Both the position numbers and the translations under genes were made by a program. Positions 28,583-37,770 of a stretch of 64,000 bases of DNA are shown in pieces. Positions within the stretch are counted from its first letter, which is position 1; each line of letters opens with the position of its first letter. This DNA is from a bacterium (GTDB lineage Bacteria; Pseudomonadota; Alphaproteobacteria; Rhodobacterales; Rhodobacteraceae). Location of the stretch: the NCBI GenBank assembly GCA_016124195.1, contig WGOE01000003.1, positions 186,001-250,000 on the forward strand, in the 5' to 3' direction. The notes under the pieces were generated by a model, which saw only the letters and a program-made list of their open reading frames with translations, searched no databases and was not told where the DNA came from.

Positions 28583-30648
28583 ACCAGACCCTGATGTTCC
28601 AGCCCCTCGTGGGTAATGCGCTGTTGATCGGGCTGGCCGTGGCGGCGGCGCTGTTGCTGGTCTTTGCGATCTGGCGCGGGTTGGCGGGCTGGGCGCTGCG
28701 GGCGCTGGCCCTGGGGCTGGTGCTGGTGGCGCTCTGCAACCCATCGCTGCAGCAAGAGGAACGCAAGCCCCTGTCGGACATCGTGATCCTGGTGGTCGAT
28801 GAGAGCGCGAGCCAGGGCCTGTCGGACCGGAGCTTTCAGACGGCCCAGGCGGTCGAGGCGATCAAGGCCAAGATCGCCGCCCTGCCCAACACCGAATTGC
28901 GCATCGTTCATGTGGCCGATGGCAAGGACAATGCCGGGACGCTGGCCATGACGGCGCTGGCCGGCGCCCTGGCCGAGGTGCCGCAGGCCCGCGTCGCCGG
29001 CGCCCTGCTGGTCACCGACGGACAGGTGCATGACATGGGCGCCGTGCCGGTGCTGCCCGCGCCGCTGCAGGTCTTGCTGACCGGGCACAAGACCGATTGG
29101 GACCGCCGGCTGGTCATCACCAACGCGCCGGCCTTCGCCATCATGGGCGAAAAGACCAGCCTCAAGTTCCGCATCGAGGATCAGGGTCAGGCCCCGGTCA
29201 GCGCCGGCGCCTCGGTCGATGTGACGATCGCGCTGGATGCCGATGCGCCGATGTCCTTCTCGGTTCCGGTGGGGCAGGACCTCGACCTGCCGATCCAGTT
29301 GCCGCATGCCGGGATCAACGTGCTGCAACTGTCGATCGCCAAGCAGCCCGGTGAGTTGACCGACCGCAACAATGCCGCCGTGGTGCAGATCAACGGCGTG
29401 CGCGACCGGCTGCGCGTTCTCTTGGTCTCGGGCGAACCCAACCCGGGGGAAAGGGTCTGGCGCAACCTGTTGAAATCAGATCCTTCGGTGGACCTCGTGC
29501 ATTTCACCATCCTGCGCCCGCCGGAAAAGCAGGACGGGATTCCGGTGTCGGAACTGTCGCTGATCGCCTTTCCGACCAAGGAATTGTTTGTCGACAAGAT
29601 CAAGGAATTCGACCTGATCATCTTTGACCGCTATGCGATGCGGGGCATCCTGCCGATGTCCTACCTGCAGAACGTGGTCGATTACGTGCAGAACGGCGGC
29701 ACGGTGCTGGTGGCGGCAGGGCCGGAGTTCGGGCAGGTCGACAGCCTGTGGCGCTCCCCCCTCGCGCAGATCCTTCCGGTAGAGCCGACCAGCCAGATCA
29801 TCGAGCAGGGCTTCAGACCCGCGCTGACCGATGTGGGCCGGCGCCATCCGGTGACCGAGGGGCTGGAGGCCTTGGCGCCCAAGGGCGGCTGGGGTCGCTG
29901 GTTCCGGCTGATCGAGGTCAAGCAAAGGTCGGGCCAGGTCCTGATGAGCGGGCCGGATGACAAGCCCCTGCTGGTGCTGGACCGTGTCGGCAAGGGGCGG
30001 GTTGCCGTGCTCGCCAGCGATCAAAGCTGGCTCTGGGGCCGCGGCTATGAAGGCGGCGGCCCGCAGCTGGAACTCTTGCGGCGGCTGGCGCATTGGATGC
30101 TGAAACAGCCGGAGCTTGAGGAAGAGGCGCTGGAAGCCTCGGCCACCGGCCAGGCGATGACGATCACCCGGCGCACCATCCTGGACGAGGCGCCGCCGCC
30201 CGTGACGGTGACCTTGCCGGATGGCTCGACCGCCACGGTCGAATTGAAGCAGACCGCGCCGGGCCAGTTTCAGGCGAATTATCAGGCGCCTCAGCTTGGC
30301 CTTTACCGGCTGGCCGAAGGCGATCTGGCGCGGGTCGTGGCCGTCGGGCCCTCGGCGCCCAAGGAATTCGAGGAGACCATCGCCAGCGGCGACAAGCTGT
30401 TGCCCGCCGTGACGCCGACCAAGGGCGGCGTGATGCGGCTGGAGAACGGCATCCCGGACATCCGGCTGGTCAATGACGGACGCCCGGCTGCCGGGCGTGG
30501 CTGGATCGGCATCACGCCGCGTGGCGCCTATGTGACGGGCGAAATCTCGGTCGCGGCTCTGCTGCCGCCCTGGCTTTACCTGCTGCTGGCGGGGCTTGCC
30601 GCCGTGATGGCCTGGGTGATCGAAGGCCGGCGCGGCGCAAAGGGCTGA
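28579..30648 (+). CDS. Membrane protein with vWA-like and glutamine-amidotransferase-like domains
   Basis: A 689-residue membrane protein closing the MoxR operon. Two amino-terminal helices ([34 protein letters not shown]) precede a vWA-like domain with an intact first metal motif, ILVVDESASQGL. After an Ig-like beta region comes a class I glutamine-amidotransferase-like fold (LRVLLVSGEPNPGERVW, IIFDRYAMRGILPMSYL, GGTVLVAAGPEFG) without an obvious nucleophilic Cys-His pair, so it is probably non-catalytic. A last helix (PPWLYLLLAGLAAVMAWVI) anchors the carboxy terminus. The start ATG overlaps the preceding stop (ATGA). The role is unknown beyond its association with MoxR. Confidence 0.88.
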   Translation: MNQTLMFQPLVGNALLIGLAVAAALLLVFAIWRGLAGWALRALALGLVLVALCNPSLQQEERKPLSDIVILVVDESASQGLSDRSFQTAQAVEAIKAKIAALPNTELRIVHVADGKDNAGTLAMTALAGALAEVPQARVAGALLVTDGQVHDMGAVPVLPAPLQVLLTGHKTDWDRRLVITNAPAFAIMGEKTSLKFRIEDQGQAPVSAGASVDVTIALDADAPMSFSVPVGQDLDLPIQLPHAGINVLQLSIAKQPGELTDRNNAAVVQINGVRDRLRVLLVSGEPNPGERVWRNLLKSDPSVDLVHFTILRPPEKQDGIPVSELSLIAFPTKELFVDKIKEFDLIIFDRYAMRGILPMSYLQNVVDYVQNGGTVLVAAGPEFGQVDSLWRSPLAQILPVEPTSQIIEQGFRPALTDVGRRHPVTEGLEALAPKGGWGRWFRLIEVKQRSGQVLMSGPDDKPLLVLDRVGKGRVAVLASDQSWLWGRGYEGGGPQLELLRRLAHWMLKQPELEEEALEASATGQAMTITRRTILDEAPPPVTVTLPDGSTATVELKQTAPGQFQANYQAPQLGLYRLAEGDLARVVAVGPSAPKEFEETIASGDKLLPAVTPTKGGVMRLENGIPDIRLVNDGRPAAGRGWIGITPRGAYVTGEISVAALLPPWLYLLLAGLAAVMAWVIEGRRGAKG

Positions 30649-30672
30649 AGGCGGCCCCTTATTGAAGGAACC

Positions 30673-31371
30673 TCAGCCGTGGTCCTGCAGGATCACTTCG
30701 CGCGACCGGCTGGCGAATTCGCGGCGGAACAGCATCGCCGTGGTGGTAAGCACCGCGAGGATCAGCGCAACCGAGCCGATCAGCCAGGCGAGGCCCGCCA
30801 GCGCGAAATAGACCGAGTTCAGGCCGCGGTTGAAGCTGCGGGCCGAGGTGATGTTGATCTCGGCCGCCTGCATGGCGCGCGGCAGGGCGGCGGGGTGGTC
30901 GGCATAGTTCGGAATCGCGGCCATCATGATGGCGCAATAGCCGAAAAGCCGATGCGCCCAGATGAATTTCAACAGCGCATTGGCCATCAGCCCAACCACC
31001 ACGATCAGCTTGATGCGCAACTGCGTCGTCTCGGCCCCGATGGTCAGGTCTTGCGCCAGCCCCTGCAGGGTCGAGGTATTGCCAATCAGCGCCACGCCGC
31101 CGCCGATGGCGATCATCGTGCCCGAGACGAAAAACGCTGTGCCCTGACGCAGGCTGTCGATCAGCGAGATGTCGAAGATGCGGGACTGCCGGGTCAGAAA
31201 CTCCACCATCCAGCGGCGGCGGTAGTCCTTCATCAGGAAGTTGACCGAGGGGCGCCACGCGGGCGGGTTTTCCGCGATGAAGCCCGTGCCAAGCCAGGCC
31301 ACGATCAGCAGCAGGAAAGCCGCCGTATCAAGGCCGGTGAAAGTCTCTTCGAGGATGGCGAGCAGATTCAT
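30673..31371 (-). CDS. DUF599-family membrane protein
   Basis: Conserved inner-membrane protein of unknown function, 232 residues. Four hydrophobic segments are visible: AFLLLIVAWLGTGFI, GTMIAIGGGVALIGN, IKLIVVVGLMANALLKFIW and LAGLAWLIGSVALILAVLT. Family features include NFLMKDYRRRWMVEFLTR after helix 1 and FNRGLNSVYFALA near the end. It is convergent with the MoxR operon (25 bp) and divergent from glcD across 86 bp. Nothing in the neighbourhood explains its role. Confidence 0.88.
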   Translation of the reverse strand: MNLLAILEETFTGLDTAAFLLLIVAWLGTGFIAENPPAWRPSVNFLMKDYRRRWMVEFLTRQSRIFDISLIDSLRQGTAFFVSGTMIAIGGGVALIGNTSTLQGLAQDLTIGAETTQLRIKLIVVVGLMANALLKFIWAHRLFGYCAIMMAAIPNYADHPAALPRAMQAAEINITSARSFNRGLNSVYFALAGLAWLIGSVALILAVLTTTAMLFRREFASRSREVILQDHG

Positions 31372-31457
31372 GGCGCGATCCTAGCGGCGCGCGGCGCGCC
31401 TTGCCAATGGGCATCGCCGCCCGTAACCTTGCGGCCAAGCCCCGGAGGAGGCTGCCC

Positions 31458-32891
31458 ATGGATATGCCCCAGCCAGATCAGGCCATTCTGGCCTCTCGTG
31501 ACACGGTCCTGTCGCGCCTGCGCGCGGTTCTGCCGGCCGATGCCGTGATCTCTGACCCGGCAGAGACGCGGGCCTATGAATGCGACGCGCTGACCGCCTA
31601 TCGCTGTGCGCCGCTGGCGGTGGTCCTGCCGCGCTCGACGGCGGAGGTTTCGGCGGTTCTGCGGACCTGCAGCGCGCTTGGCGTCAAGGTGGTGCCGCGC
31701 GGCTCGGGCACCTCGCTGGCCGGCGGCGCTTTTCCGACCGCGGATTGCGTGGTGCTGGGTGTCGCGCGGATGAACGCGGTGATCGAGACCGATTACGAGA
31801 ACCGCTATATCAAGGTGCAGACCGGGCGGACCAACCTGGCCGTGACAGGCGCGGTGGAGGCGGACGGCTGGTTTTACGCACCAGACCCGTCAAGCCAGCT
31901 GGCCTGCGCCATCGCCGGCAATATCGCGATGAACTCGGGCGGGGCGCATTGCCTGAAATACGGCGTGACGACCAACAACCTCTTGGGCGTGACGCTGGTC
32001 CTGATGTCAGGCGAGGTCGTCGAGATCGGCGGGCCCTGGTCCGATGCGCCGGGGCTCGACCTGCTGGGGGTGATCTGCGGCTCCGAAGGGCAGCTGGGCG
32101 TGGTGACCGAGGCCACCTTGCGCATCCTGCCCAAGCCCGAGGGCGCAAGGCCTGTGCTGATGGGCTTTGCCGCCAACGAGGTGGCGGGCGCCTGCGTGGC
32201 CGACATCATCAAGGCGGGCCTCTTGCCGGTGGCGATCGAATTCATGGACCGACCCTGCATCCGGGCCTGCGAGGCATTCGCCCATGCCGGCTATCCCGAT
32301 TGCGAGGCGCTGTTGATCATCGAGGTCGAGGGCAGCCCGGCCGAGATCGACGCGCAGCTTGCCCGGATCAAGGAAATCGCCCAGCGCCACAACCCGGTGG
32401 CCTACCGCGAAAGCGGGTCCGAGGAGGAGTCGAAGAAAATCTGGCTCGGCCGCAAATCGGCCTTCGGCGCCATGGGCCAGATCGCCGATTACATGTGTCT
32501 GGATGGCACGATCCCGGTGTCGGAACTGCCCTATGTCCTGCGGCGGATTGGCGAGATGTCGGCGGCGGTCGGGCTTTCGGTCGCCAATGTGTTTCATGCC
32601 GGCGATGGCAACATGCACCCGCTGATCCTCTACAACGCCAACAAGCCGGGCGATCTGGAACTGTGCGAGACGCTGGGGGCGGATATCCTGAAACTCTGCG
32701 TCGAGGTCGGTGGCTGCCTGACTGGCGAGCATGGCGTGGGCGTGGAAAAGCGCGACTTGATGACGGTGCAATTCTCGCCAGCCGATCTGGAGGCGCAGTT
32801 GCGCGTCAAGGATGTGTTCGATCCGGGATGGCTGTTGAACCCGGCCAAGGTCTTTCCGCTGGAGGCCACGGCGAGCCGGCGCGCGGGATGA
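31458..32891 (+). CDS. glcD: Glycolate oxidase FAD-linked subunit GlcD
   Basis: FAD-containing subunit of the three-part glycolate oxidase that makes glyoxylate. The product has 477 residues from the ATG at 31458, which has CGGAGGAG 7 nt upstream. The FAD-binding PCMH domain shows VPRGSGTSLAGGAFP and AGNIAMNSGGAHCLKYGVT. The carboxy-terminal FAD-oxidase domain shows NVFHAGDGNMHPLILYN and TGEHGVGVEKRDLM. Its length matches E. coli GlcD (about 499). It is followed by glcE and glcF. Because D-lactate dehydrogenases are close relatives, the call rests on the glcDEF arrangement. Confidence 0.94.
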   Translation: MDMPQPDQAILASRDTVLSRLRAVLPADAVISDPAETRAYECDALTAYRCAPLAVVLPRSTAEVSAVLRTCSALGVKVVPRGSGTSLAGGAFPTADCVVLGVARMNAVIETDYENRYIKVQTGRTNLAVTGAVEADGWFYAPDPSSQLACAIAGNIAMNSGGAHCLKYGVTTNNLLGVTLVLMSGEVVEIGGPWSDAPGLDLLGVICGSEGQLGVVTEATLRILPKPEGARPVLMGFAANEVAGACVADIIKAGLLPVAIEFMDRPCIRACEAFAHAGYPDCEALLIIEVEGSPAEIDAQLARIKEIAQRHNPVAYRESGSEEESKKIWLGRKSAFGAMGQIADYMCLDGTIPVSELPYVLRRIGEMSAAVGLSVANVFHAGDGNMHPLILYNANKPGDLELCETLGADILKLCVEVGGCLTGEHGVGVEKRDLMTVQFSPADLEAQLRVKDVFDPGWLLNPAKVFPLEATASRRAG

Positions 32892-32896
32892 GGCCG

Positions 32897-32952
32897 CCGG
32901 AGGGTTTCACACCCTCCGGACCTCCCGTGGGGTATTTGGGAACAGATGAAAG
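32897..32952 (+). repeat. Hairpin plus GGGTATTT...GATGAAAG element between glcD and glcE
   Basis: A perfect 9-bp stem (CCGGAGGGT 32897-32905, ACCCTCCGG 32911-32919) is followed by CCTCCCGTGGGGTATTTGGG and AACAGATGAAAG. The same GTATTT-to-GATGAAAG layout recurs inverted at 44232-44256. Here its ATG (32946) is in frame with glcE and would be read as a start codon. The hairpin could trim or stabilise the glcD message. Confidence 0.6.
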
Positions 32953-32957
32953 ACGTG

Positions 32958-34058
32958 ATGAAGCCCGAGAATGAAGCGGAATTGAGCGAGATGGTTCGGG
33001 CGGCGGCGGGGCCGTTGAGCCTGCGCGGCGGCGGAACGCGGGGGTTGGCCTATGGCTCCGGCGCGGTGCTGGAGACAGGGGGGGTGGCGGGCATCCGGCT
33101 TTATGAGCCGGGGGCGCTGACCCTGGTGGCCGGGGCCGGTACGCCCCTTGACGAGGTCGAGTCGGTCCTCGCGGGGGAACGGCAGCGGCTGGCCTTCGAA
33201 GTGCCGGACATGCGGGCGGCTCTGGGGCGCGACGGGATTTCCACGCTGGGCGGTGTGGCGGCCATGAATGCCAGCGGGCCGCGCCGGGTGCAGGCGGGGG
33301 CGGCGCGCGATCACATGATCGGGCTGCGCTTTGTCGACGGTATGGGCACCGTGGTAAAATCGGGCGGGCGGGTGATGAAAAACGTGACCGGGCTTGACCT
33401 GGTCAAGCTGCTGGCCGGGTCGCAGGGCACCTTGGGTGTGATCACGGAAGTGGCCTTCAAGGTGCAGGCGATACCGGAAACCGAGGTGACCTTGCAGGCT
33501 GAGGTCGGGCGGGCCGCAGGATTGGCCTTGCTGAGGCAGGCTTTGGGGTCGCCCTTCGAGGTTTCGGGCGCGGCCTGCGGCAGCTTTGGCGCGGTGCTGC
33601 GGATCGAGGGCATGGCGGCCTCGGTGCGCTACCGGGCCGCGGCGCTGAAGGCGCTTTTGGGCGGCGACTGGGCCGAGATCGACGGCAGCGCCCTCTGGGC
33701 GGGCATCCGGGATGGCGGGGCCCTGGGCGCCGGCGCCCTGTGGCGCGTGTCGGTCAAGCCGACCGAGGCAGAGCGGGTGGTGGCCGCCCTGACCGGCGTG
33801 CAGCATGAGGCGACCTTCGACTGGGGCGGCGGTCTGATCTGGATCGCGGTGCAGGGTCGGGCAGACGGCGGGGCGGCCCTGATCCGCGGCGCCGTGGCCG
33901 GGGTGGGCCATGCGACGCTGGTCCGGGGGCCCGCGGGCGTGCCGGTGTTTCAGCCCGAGGCGGCCGGAGTTGCCGCGCTCAGCACGGCCTTGCGGGCCAA
34001 GTTCGATCCCAGGGGCATCCTGAATGCCGGGATCTTCGATCAGGGAGCCTTCGGCTGA
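32958..34058 (+). CDS. glcE: Glycolate oxidase FAD-binding subunit GlcE
   Basis: Second flavin subunit of glycolate oxidase, 366 residues from [13 protein letters not shown]; an in-frame ATG at 32946 would add four residues but belongs to a repeated intergenic element. The sequence is a GlcD-like FAD-binding domain ([51 protein letters not shown]) without the FAD-oxidase carboxy-terminal domain, which is the GlcE architecture. Its stop overlaps the glcF start (TGATG). It is expected to be cytoplasmic and attached to GlcD/GlcF at the membrane. Confidence 0.93.
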   Translation: MKPENEAELSEMVRAAAGPLSLRGGGTRGLAYGSGAVLETGGVAGIRLYEPGALTLVAGAGTPLDEVESVLAGERQRLAFEVPDMRAALGRDGISTLGGVAAMNASGPRRVQAGAARDHMIGLRFVDGMGTVVKSGGRVMKNVTGLDLVKLLAGSQGTLGVITEVAFKVQAIPETEVTLQAEVGRAAGLALLRQALGSPFEVSGAACGSFGAVLRIEGMAASVRYRAAALKALLGGDWAEIDGSALWAGIRDGGALGAGALWRVSVKPTEAERVVAALTGVQHEATFDWGGGLIWIAVQGRADGGAALIRGAVAGVGHATLVRGPAGVPVFQPEAAGVAALSTALRAKFDPRGILNAGIFDQGAFG

Positions 34059-35368
34059 TGCAAACCTTCTTCACCGACGCGCAACTGGCCGATCCGACCC
34101 TGGCCGAAGCCAACAAGATCCTGCGGACCTGCGTGCACTGCGGCTTTTGCACGGCGACCTGCCCGACCTATCAGGTGCTGGGCGATGAGCTCGACAGCCC
34201 GCGCGGGCGGATCTACCTGATCAAGGAGATGCTGGAATCCGGCCGGCCGGCGGATGCCAAGACGGCGCGCCATATCGACAGGTGCCTGTCATGCCTCGCC
34301 TGCACCACGACCTGCCCTTCAGGCGTGGACTATGCCCATTTGATCGACATGGGGCGGGCCCATGTGAACAAGACCTACCGCAGGCCCCTGATGGACCGGG
34401 TGCTGCGCGCGGTTCTGGTCGCGGTGATGCCCTATCCGACCCGGTTCCGGCTGGCGCTTTTCGGGGCGCGGCTGGCGCGGCCCCTGGCGGGGTGGATGCC
34501 GGACGCAAGGCTCAAGGCCATGCTGAAGCTGGCGCCGAAGTCCCTGCCGCCGGTCAGCCGCAATGACGATGCACAGGTCTTCCCGGCGCAGGGCGCGCGC
34601 AAGATGCGGGTCGCCCTGATGACGGGCTGCGTGCAAAAGGCGCTGGACACCGAGATCAACGACGCCACGATCCGCCTGCTGACCCGGCTGGGCGCCGAGG
34701 TCGTGGTGCCGCGCAACATGGGCTGCTGTGGCGGCCTACCCCTGCATATGGGCCAGGAGGATGCCGCGCACGGCTTCGCCCGCAGCATGGTCAAGGCCGT
34801 GATGGCCGAACATCGGCACGAACCGCTGGATGCCTTGGTCATCAATACCTCTGGCTGCGGATCAACGCTGAAGGACTATGGCCATCTGCTGGCGCGTGAC
34901 GCCTTGGCCAGCGATGCGGCCAAGGTGGCAGCCCTTTCCAAGGATGTCAGCGAGGTGATCCAGACTCTCGGCCTGCCCAAGGTCGCGGCCAAGGGGCTGG
35001 CGGTGGCCTATCATTCGGCCTGTTCGCTCCAGCATGGGCAAAAGATCAAGACCCTGCCCCGCGATCTGCTGAAGGCGGCCGGCTTCAAGGTCAGCGAGCC
35101 GGCCGACAGCCATCTGTGCTGCGGATCGGCGGGCACCTACAACCTCTTGCAGCCCGAGATCTCGGGCGAATTGCGGCGGCGCAAGGTCGCAACCCTGATG
35201 GCGCGCAAGCCCGATGTCATCGCGGCCGGCAATCTGGGCTGCATGATCCAGATCGGCCAGGAGGCCGGGGTGCCGGTGGTGCACACGGTCTCGTTGCTCG
35301 ATTGGGCGACCGGCGGCCCGGTTCCGTCCGCCTTGCGCCAGATCAGCGCCGCAATGCTGCCAAGCTGA
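34058..35368 (+). CDS. glcF: Glycolate oxidase iron-sulfur subunit GlcF
   Basis: Iron-sulfur subunit that passes electrons from the flavin subunits to the quinone pool, 436 residues. Two 4Fe-4S motifs are intact: [14 protein letters not shown] (about residue 25) and [15 protein letters not shown] (about residue 77). Two CCG domains follow, with [12 protein letters not shown] and [14 protein letters not shown], typical for quinone-linked oxidoreductases. The start overlaps the glcE stop. No glcC regulator or glycolate permease gene is seen, so control and uptake lie elsewhere. Confidence 0.95.
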   Translation: MQTFFTDAQLADPTLAEANKILRTCVHCGFCTATCPTYQVLGDELDSPRGRIYLIKEMLESGRPADAKTARHIDRCLSCLACTTTCPSGVDYAHLIDMGRAHVNKTYRRPLMDRVLRAVLVAVMPYPTRFRLALFGARLARPLAGWMPDARLKAMLKLAPKSLPPVSRNDDAQVFPAQGARKMRVALMTGCVQKALDTEINDATIRLLTRLGAEVVVPRNMGCCGGLPLHMGQEDAAHGFARSMVKAVMAEHRHEPLDALVINTSGCGSTLKDYGHLLARDALASDAAKVAALSKDVSEVIQTLGLPKVAAKGLAVAYHSACSLQHGQKIKTLPRDLLKAAGFKVSEPADSHLCCGSAGTYNLLQPEISGELRRRKVATLMARKPDVIAAGNLGCMIQIGQEAGVPVVHTVSLLDWATGGPVPSALRQISAAMLPS

Positions 35369-35401
35369 GGTGTCAGAACAGGCCAAACCGGTGGAGTTCC
35401 C

Positions 35402-36214
35402 ATGCGCCTGATCCTGTCCCTGATCCTGATGCTGGCCAGTCCCGTCCTAGCGGACCAGAGCCCGCTGGTGAAATTGCAGACCCTGAACGACAGCCGCGGC
35501 TGGGAGGCGGTGGGCAAGCTGATGCTGGGCGAACGCGGCTTTTGCACCGGGGCTCTGATTGCGCCGCAACTGGTGCTGACCGCGGCGCATTGCCTTTATG
35601 ACAAGGAAACCGGCGCGCGGATGAATCCCTCCGACATCAAGTTTCTGGCCGGCTGGCGCAATGGGCGGGCCGCGGCCTATCGTGGCGTGCGTCAGGCCGT
35701 GACCCATCCCGACTATGTCTACCGCGAGGATGGCAGCATCGACCGGGTTGCCGACGACGTGGCGCTGATCGAACTGGATCAGCCGATCCTGCTGCCCTCG
35801 ATCCACCCTTTCGCGGTGGGGGCAGCGCCGCAGGCGGGCGATGTGGTGGGTGTGGTGTCCTATGCGCAGGACCGCGCCGACAACCCCTCGCTCCAGCAAC
35901 AATGCAACGTGATGAACAAGCAGACCGATATCCTCGTCATGACCTGCGATGTGGATTTCGGCTCTTCCGGCGCGCCGGTGTTCCAGATGCTGAACGGGGT
36001 GCCGCAGATCGTTTCGGTCGTCTCGGCCAAGGCCGAGGTCGATGGCGGGCGGGTTTCGCTGGGCTCTGCCTTGCAGATCCCGGTGGCCCGGCTGATGGAC
36101 GCGCTGAAGGCGGGCGACGCCGCGCGCGGCGACGTGGCCCATGTGCAGATCCTGTCCGGCGGGTTGAGCGGCGGCGCCAAGTTCGTCAAACCCACGGCTT
36201 CGGTCTCCCCGTAA
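35402..36214 (+). CDS. Secreted trypsin-like serine protease
   Basis: Exported protease of 270 residues with a signal peptide (MRLILSLILMLASPVLA). The chymotrypsin-fold triad is recognisable: His in VLTAAHCLYD, Asp in DDVALIELDQP and Ser in CDVDFGSSGAPVF. The oxyanion motif reads GSSGAP instead of the usual GDSGGP, which the bacterial family tolerates. Cysteines flank the His and Ser loops, as in disulfide-bonded trypsins. A poorly conserved Gly/Ala-rich tail of 30 residues follows. It starts 33 nt after glcF, with GGAG before its ATG, and might be read through from the glc operon, though the functions are unrelated. Confidence 0.85.
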   Translation: MRLILSLILMLASPVLADQSPLVKLQTLNDSRGWEAVGKLMLGERGFCTGALIAPQLVLTAAHCLYDKETGARMNPSDIKFLAGWRNGRAAAYRGVRQAVTHPDYVYREDGSIDRVADDVALIELDQPILLPSIHPFAVGAAPQAGDVVGVVSYAQDRADNPSLQQQCNVMNKQTDILVMTCDVDFGSSGAPVFQMLNGVPQIVSVVSAKAEVDGGRVSLGSALQIPVARLMDALKAGDAARGDVAHVQILSGGLSGGAKFVKPTASVSP

Positions 36215-36430
36215 TGGGGCCCGCGAGAGCGGTCCTAACGCCGACAAGCCAATAATCGCTTAATCTTTCCAGTAGGTTGGCCAATTTCAGCCGAAAGTGC
36301 GGCAAGGCTGATCAACCTCAAGAGGACGTGTTCGGGCCGGGTCTGGCATTCGGGCAGGTGACGCTCCTAGGTAGGGATCGTGTCCGGCGCATCTTGCGTC
36401 CGGCGCCAATCTCGCCACTGGAGGCAGCCC

Positions 36431-37036
36431 ATGAAACGTCTTGCACCCTTGACCCTCGTCTTCCTTGCGGCCCCGCTCGCCGCCATGGCCGGCGGCCCGG
36501 CAGTCCCCACCATCGAGCCGCAGGTCACCGCACCCGCACCCGCAGCCCCCGTTACGCCATCGGTGGACTGGACAGGCTTTTACAGCGGCCTGTCGCTGGG
36601 CGGCGGCCATTCCTACGGAAATTCGCCCGGCACCCATGCCAATCTGGGCGTGGCGGGTGTCAACCTTGGCTATCGCTACGACATGGGGCCCGTCCTCGTG
36701 GGCGGCGAATTCAGCTACGACAAGGATAATATCAATGTCGGCCAGGCCAGCGGCAGCAAGGTCAACAACTCCACCGCGCTGAAACTGGTCGTGGGCAAGT
36801 CGCTTGGCAATACGCTGGTCTATGGCACGGTCGGCTTGGCTCAGGCCGATGCCAGCGTGGCAGGCGTGAGCGGTTCGGACACCGGATATACGGCCGGGAT
36901 CGGCGCGGATTATGCGCTCAACCAGCAATGGACGCTGGGCGGCGAACTGGCGGGCAGCCGCTACAACAACTTCAAGAACACCGGCTATGACCTGAAGGAC
37001 ACCACGTTCAAGGTGAAGATCGGCTTCCGGTTCTGA
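36431..37036 (+). CDS. Outer-membrane beta-barrel protein (OmpA/porin-like fold)
   Basis: A 201-residue exported protein predicted to form a small eight-strand barrel. It has a signal peptide (RLAPLTLVFLAAPLAAMAGG), a Pro/Ala linker (VTAPAPAAPVTPS), then the barrel start VDWTGFYSGLSLGGG, alternating strands such as GPVLVGGEFSYDKDNINVG, and the terminal strand TTFKVKIGFRF ending in Phe, the classic outer-membrane insertion signal. The start has GGAGG 7 nt upstream. About 215 bp separate it from the protease gene, enough for its own promoter. The role (structural, adhesion or other) is unknown. Confidence 0.85.
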   Translation: MKRLAPLTLVFLAAPLAAMAGGPAVPTIEPQVTAPAPAAPVTPSVDWTGFYSGLSLGGGHSYGNSPGTHANLGVAGVNLGYRYDMGPVLVGGEFSYDKDNINVGQASGSKVNNSTALKLVVGKSLGNTLVYGTVGLAQADASVAGVSGSDTGYTAGIGADYALNQQWTLGGELAGSRYNNFKNTGYDLKDTTFKVKIGFRF

Positions 37037-37089
37037 TCTGATGGCGGTGCAGGGTCATCACAACTGTGCGAAGGGCGGCCCGAAAACCT

Positions 37090-37120
37090 CTTGAAAAGGG
37101 CCCGGAGCCTTCCCAGATCT
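37090..37120 (+). promoter_or_regulatory. Sigma-32 (RpoH)-like promoter for the small heat-shock gene
   Basis: CTTGAAA at 37090-37096 matches the heat-shock -35 box exactly. CCCAGATCT at 37112-37120, 15 bp later, approximates the -10 box CCCCATnT. It lies about 85 nt before the Hsp20 start. The -10 match is imperfect, so the assignment leans on the -35 box and the downstream gene. Confidence 0.5.
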
Positions 37121-37205
37121 GGGGGGTGCCGGGCGCCATGACGGGTCCGGCCATCCACCGCCCGTCCGACAGGAGGGCCCTATGTATCGCTCCAAGGAGG
37201 ATGCC

Positions 37206-37703
37206 ATGCAGGCTTTTGATTTTGCACCGCTATACCGTGCCACCGTTGGCTTTGACCGGATCGCCGATCTGATGGACCGCGCGCTCAGCGCCGATGTCGC
37301 CCAACCGACCTACCCGCCCTACAACATCGAAAAGACCGCCGAAGATGCCTACCGCATCTCGATCGCCGTTGCCGGCTTCTCGCCCGACGAACTCAGCGTC
37401 GAAGTGAAGGATGGCGCCCTGTTCGTTTCGGCCAAGCGTTCGGCCGAGGCCGCGCAGAAGGCCTATCTGCACCGCGGCATCGCGACCCGTGCCTTTGAGC
37501 GCCGCTTTGCGCTGGCCGATCATGTGCGCGTCACGGGTGCCGAGCACGAAAACGGCATGCTGCACATCGACCTCGTCCGCGAAACGCCCGAGGCGCTGAA
37601 GCCGCGCCGGATCGAGATTGGCCGTTCCGACCTCAAGGCGCTGGCCGCCACCGCGATCGACGCGAAGTCGGTTGAAACCAAGGCGCCGACGCTCAACGCC
37701 TGA
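37206..37703 (+). CDS. Small heat-shock protein (Hsp20/IbpA family)
   Basis: ATP-independent holdase chaperone, 165 residues. The alpha-crystallin domain runs from about residue 33 (YPPYNIEKTAEDAYRISIAV) through AGFSPDELSVEVKDGALFVS to the signature loop RGIATRAFERRFALADHV and HENGMLHIDLVRETPE. The start at 37206 follows AAGGAGG by 5 nt. A second in-frame ATG at 37182 has its own AGGAGGG 4 nt upstream and would add eight residues, so two nested starts are possible. The family is heat-induced, and the upstream sigma-32-like boxes agree. A strong terminator follows. Confidence 0.95.
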   Translation: MQAFDFAPLYRATVGFDRIADLMDRALSADVAQPTYPPYNIEKTAEDAYRISIAVAGFSPDELSVEVKDGALFVSAKRSAEAAQKAYLHRGIATRAFERRFALADHVRVTGAEHENGMLHIDLVRETPEALKPRRIEIGRSDLKALAATAIDAKSVETKAPTLNA

Positions 37704-37723
37704 TCCTGCGACCAGACGGACGA

Positions 37724-37750
37724 AAGGCCCGGGGCTGCCCGGGCCTTTTG
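37724..37750 (+). terminator. Intrinsic terminator after the Hsp20 gene
   Basis: AAAGGCCCGGG (37724-37734) pairs with CCCGGGCCTTT (37739-37749) around a 4-nt loop and runs into TTTT. It lies 21 nt past the stop codon. The reverse strand begins its stem with AAA as well, but the T-run there is only three bases. Confidence 0.85.
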
Positions 37751-37770
37751 CATGTGCCAAGCTCCGATTT

